Of a stretch of DNA of 15,000 bases, positions 1-15,000 are shown in pieces; within the stretch, counting starts at the first letter, position 1; each line of letters begins with the position of its first letter. The translations under genes were made by a program, and so were the position numbers. The notes below the pieces were generated by a model. The model was not told where the DNA came from. It saw only the letters and a program-made list of their open reading frames with translations, and made no database searches. Source of the stretch: Glandiceps talaboti (taxonomy: Eukaryota; Hemichordata; Enteropneusta; Spengelidae); assembly GCF_964340395.1 (NCBI RefSeq), contig NC_135552.1, positions 14,197,194 through 14,212,193 of the forward strand, written 5' to 3'.

Positions 1-371
1 GTTCTTTTTCAAATGATATATATAACTAAACTATTAACGGCTACAAAACACGTGACTGTTTATGACATAAGGGTACAAACAAATGGATGTCAAAACTAAT
101 CTTTATTTTATTTCCAAATAACACATTTAAGGTTACATTTCCATGAAGAATACATGATGGTTGAAAAGATATTCCATGATAGCAGGGACTCTGCTTTTGC
201 AAGTACATGAAATATTCAGGAGTTATTGTTGCAGTCAGTAGTGTATCAAATGTGTTGACATGACAAACATATATTTAGCCCAGACATGGTAAAATTAAAC
301 TTGTTAGACAACTGTATAAAATACCAGCTAAAACGATGATACAATAATGATTGAAGGCCATTTTGCATCAT

Positions 372-410
<39 letters not shown>

Positions 411-1457
411 TGTCTTTTGCTGCATTTACTGATTTACATTCAACTTTCAGTTCCATTATAATATTTGCGATTGTATACATGTACATTGTTTAGTGTCTGT
501 GACGTGCAAAATATATAGTTTTCATATATATATACTCAAATGTCAGTTTCTTGTAAAAAATCTAGCATGGTCGTTAAGAAGAACCATTTCAGCATGAAGA
601 CAAATTTTGGGAGAAGTCTGTATTATACGTAAAAGCCTGCATAATACTATAATTGAGAGTTCGTCAAATATAAAACATAGAATTGTGAACATCAAAATGT
701 GAACCTAGGATATTATGTTTGAACACATCCAGATTATCCAAGGCATAGTCGTATGTCACCACTTCTACTTACTTTTTTGTCTTGTTCAATGCTGTGAGGA
801 GCACCTATTGCAAAATGCAAGGCTTCTATGTATGTATGTGATTGACTTCATTGATGAGATTGTTTTCAATATCACTATTATTAAGAGGAAGATGCACAAA
901 GGTCAAGGTGAATGATAGTAAAAGTGAGTATGTAATTTTGGTGTGACTCCTGGCATCGATTCTAAACGGTCCAGCTAAACTGTTTGTTACTCGATTGCCG
1001 TGTTCGTTTTAGTTTTACGATTAGGAAGACCATTTCATACATTATGCATTGCGAACCAGCAAACATTATAATCCATTCCGTTCTTTTACAGTACACATGA
1101 AATTTGAAATACTGTAATGGAAAGTGTCTGGGAAGCTGGACTGTGACCTTTAACCCTTCAAATCTGCCATCCAACTGGTGTCTTTTATTTCCAAAAGAAG
1201 TAAGGAGCAAGAGGTTTTACTCCATTATATACATACTGATTTGAGAGCAAGTGCAAACTGACTAGCTAACTTGGTTTTTTTTTTAGATCGCTGTTTAAGG
1301 CACCTTGTAAGGTACACGTTCTTGTATCTTATAATTACATAAAGTGGATATCAAGAACAGGATTAAAGCTGATGGTGATATTACCGTCAGTTCACTATGA
1401 TACAGGCAGTGAAAACAATTGACGCAGGTAAATAATATGCTAAAATAGATCGACGAT
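1..1457. other. Intergenic sequence, no gene seen
   Basis: AT-rich DNA below the candidate poly(A) site. It holds a (CAT)n tract at 373-410 and scattered AATAAA hexamers. The open frames here are short (up to about 80 codons), have no recognisable domain and no convincing splice context. I see no RNA gene. Confidence 0.5.
373..410. repeat. (ATC)n microsatellite
   Basis: About 12 uninterrupted ATC units in the intergenic stretch. Confidence 0.95.
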
Positions 1458-1463
1458 TTTATT
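1458..1463 (-). promoter_or_regulatory. Candidate poly(A) signal AATAAA for the receptor gene
   Basis: AATAAA is present on the minus strand about 580 nt downstream of the TAG stop, and is the first canonical hexamer I see below 2041. Others occur at 1184-1189 and near 101-115. Without transcript data the one used is unknown; in an AT-rich sequence such hexamers also arise by chance. Confidence 0.4.
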
Positions 1464-1708
1464 AAAGTTGTCGCAATAGGGAAAAAGAAGATACCTTCTA
1501 CCAAAAGTCTGAGCTAAACTTTAAAACCCCAAAACAAAGAAATCTGACAATATTCGCGTTAGAGCAGCCGGTGTAATTTGTTAACACTAAACGTTTTCAC
1601 CTTGGAACAGCAGGTTCCTGTATATAAAACTATGTGATTGTCGAACATCATAAGATGAATTGCCACCGTAGTGACTTATCTCTGTAGGACGTCTGTGATT
1701 GATTTGAC

Positions 1709-1799
1709 CTAGCCTGGAATATGTGGATTAGGATATTAAATTTTGACTTTCATTATAAAGCAAAATTTAAAATCTCAGTCCGCATGGATTCCAGGCTAG
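1709..1799. mobile_element. Short palindromic MITE-like element
   Basis: The ends are a perfect 12-bp inverted repeat, CTAGCCTGGAAT (1709-1720) and ATTCCAGGCTAG (1788-1799). The arms continue as an imperfect inverted repeat inward for about 40 nt, including ATTTTAAATTTTG on the right arm (read on the minus strand) against ATATTAAATTTTG on the left. The element is about 91 bp with no coding capacity. Both ends are CTAG, so the target duplication could be TA or CTAG; a TA duplication would fit a Tc1/mariner-type origin. If the poly(A) signal at 1458 is used, the hairpin lies in the 3' UTR. Confidence 0.6.
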
Positions 1800-2040
1800 A
1801 CATGACCCTCCTCGATAATCTTTCTGTGCGCTTGTAAAGTTATTTAACTCATCGTTTCGATGCACATGCATGATGCCCTCTTATTCGTGCCACATAACTG
1901 CATGTGACAGAGATATTCAAAGTTCACACATAAATGAAATAAGTACCCACAAGTCCGTTGTTAGCGGACACAAATGCTCACACTGTGCGTTTCTGTTGTA
2001 AGTGGATCGTTGGGATCAACCAAATGCACAACGGCACAAG

Positions 2041-13456
<11,416 letters not shown>

Positions 13457-14915
13457 CTGCAAAAGAAAAACACAAACAATGTGTAAATATACATTCCTAA
13501 GCGGTAACAAGGCATTAAGCCTTCAGGAATAAACTAAATCGCCGAAGACGCTTAAAAACAAGAGTTACTTCTATATATCTCGCAAATTCAAAGCATCAGA
13601 AGACATATCGTATAAGGAGATAAATGGCAGCAAATAAATGTTTTGAAACTCAAGTTTTTATGATCACAATTTACGGACATAAAGTATAACATAAGATCAA
13701 CCATTAGAAATTAAATCAGACAATGATAAAACTACAGAAATGTTGCTCGTACAGGTAGCATTATGGCCAATTTATACACAATGTTGCCAACTATAGGGAA
13801 TAGAAAACAATAAGTTGTAGCAGATCTGAATACATATAAAACGGTCTAAGTTGGATTTCCATATGAATTACATGATAACATGACGCGCACCCTCTTGCAT
13901 CGATTGGTTCATCATCTGGACACCATAACAATTGTCTGCGTAAGATTGTTCGCATAAAACTAATTTTAAAATTTTGGATTTAATTTGTATGTCAATGATC
14001 ACATCACCTTGTATTGAATCATTTACTATCTTCACTACTTTTAACCAGTCTATCAATTAGCTTTTGATATCAGCATCACTTTACCCTAAATAAGAGTTTT
14101 AAGAGTAATGTGTAGATTAACAAGGGAGGCAAAATGTCCTGAACAATTCTTCATCTACAAAACCCGAGAAACATCCCTACCAAAGTTCAGGTCCTTATGT
14201 GTAGGGGAAGTGTCGATTTTTTGATGTTCTGTTCAATTGTAGTAATAATTCTATTAAAAGGAATAAAACTAATTGACATCTTGTTAATTATTAATAACAG
14301 GTATCTGCGAAAAAGGAACTTAGTTCCTATCGTGATGACTCTTAGTTTTTTCGTGTGGAACAGGTCAACTATAAATGATAGGAATGTATTCGGATATACA
14401 CGAATGAAAACTGTGAACACCAACTTCAAAACATAACCACATGACAACAATTAATTACATAGTCTAACAGCATAGTGTCACCCATGATTTCGTCGGAAAT
14501 GCGTTTTACAAATGTACAAGTTATTCAGGATATACAGTACTTTCGAAAAGTTAATAGTGCTTTGTAAAGTACACTGCTATTCACTGGGTAGTTTAATGAT
14601 GGATACCTTTTGGGCAGGATCAGTGTGACTTGACTCTGCAACAAGTAAGGTTTACAAGTGATAACCTTTGAGGAAAATATCTCTCCCATTTGAATGACTA
14701 TTTTTTCAAAACGTTTTGTCATACATTATTCATCTCAAAACCTGGAATCAATTTATCCGTACCTTAATTTGTTCACCATTAAAATGATATACTTTATGGA
14801 CTGTGGCGTGATTTACTGGTGCACGTAATCCGATAGCATTCTAATTTACAGGAGGTCATCAATCACTAAAGTCTTCCTGGTGAATAGTGACAAATATGCG
14901 GGAATTGACGTCTGT

Positions 14916-14979
<64 letters not shown>

Positions 14980-15000
14980 TTCTCCCTAGTGAGACGGCTT
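13457..15000. other. Upstream flank or intron of the receptor gene, no exon recognised
   Basis: The Ig first-half exon begins mid-codon, so at least one exon should lie on this side. I found no ATG plus hydrophobic leader ending at a phase-1 donor. A minus frame at 14187-14450 starts MLSCGYVLKLVFTVF but has no suitable donor. A small perfect palindrome, AGGAACT-T-AGTTCCT, is at 14314-14328. Confidence 0.45.
14919..14976. repeat. (CA)n microsatellite
   Basis: About 29 CA units ending near the window edge. Confidence 0.96.

Noticed and set aside
14187-14450. Minus-strand MLSCGYVLKLVFTVF as a signal peptide exon for the receptor
   Set aside because: The start is hydrophobic, but there is no GTRAG donor in phase 1 after it, and the plus strand is equally open, which points to an AT-rich chance frame.

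Overview
The window looks like non-microbial nuclear DNA from an animal. It is AT-rich, has no dense operon-like coding, carries very long microsatellites of many different motifs, and has short exons bounded by GT/AG splice sites and separated by kilobase introns. The mix of (AC)n, (AT)n, (ACAG)n, (CATC)n, (CATA)n and a pentanucleotide satellite, together with an orphan-looking immunoglobulin-type receptor, suggests a marine invertebrate such as a mollusc, another lophotrochozoan or a cephalochordate. This placement is inference only; nothing in the sequence fixes the species.

One gene can be supported. It lies on the minus strand and runs from about 13456 down to 2041, with its 5' end (signal peptide and first exons) outside the window or unrecognised. 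Five exons fit by splice signals and reading phase: Ig-fold first half (13456-13294), Ig-fold second half (10019-9856), a 25-codon cysteine-rich mini-exon (5904-5830), a transmembrane exon (4487-4356) and a terminal cytoplasmic exon ending at a TAG (2279-2041). The Ig fold is split by a phase-2 intron and every other junction is phase 1, so modules can be added or removed without breaking the frame. The joined part encodes about 257 residues: an Ig domain lacking both canonical cysteines, a four-cysteine stalk, one membrane span with a GxxxGxxxG motif, and an acidic tail with a YxxI motif and a C-terminal class I PDZ-ligand-like end. It reads as a type I single-pass cell-surface adhesion or recognition receptor.

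Layout: 1-2040 is downstream and 3' UTR sequence with a candidate poly(A) signal and a MITE-like palindrome. 2041-2279 is the tail exon. 2280-4355 is an intron dominated by a TGTGA/TGAGA satellite of about 0.8 kb. 4356-4487 is the transmembrane exon. 4488-5829 is an intron with a long (AT)n tract and a sense-strand G-quadruplex motif. 5830-5904 is the mini-exon. 5905-9855 is an intron with AT/AC arrays, homopolymer C and G tracts, hairpins and an ACAG array flanked by a diverged direct repeat. 9856-10019 is Ig half two. 10020-13293 is an intron with (AG)n and a CATC/CATA array of about 0.6 kb. 13294-13456 is Ig half one. 13457-15000 shows no recognisable exon and ends in a (CA)n tract.

No tRNA, rRNA, CRISPR array, prokaryotic gene or intact transposase was seen. 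Most long open frames in the window are stop-free microsatellite translations and are not listed as genes.
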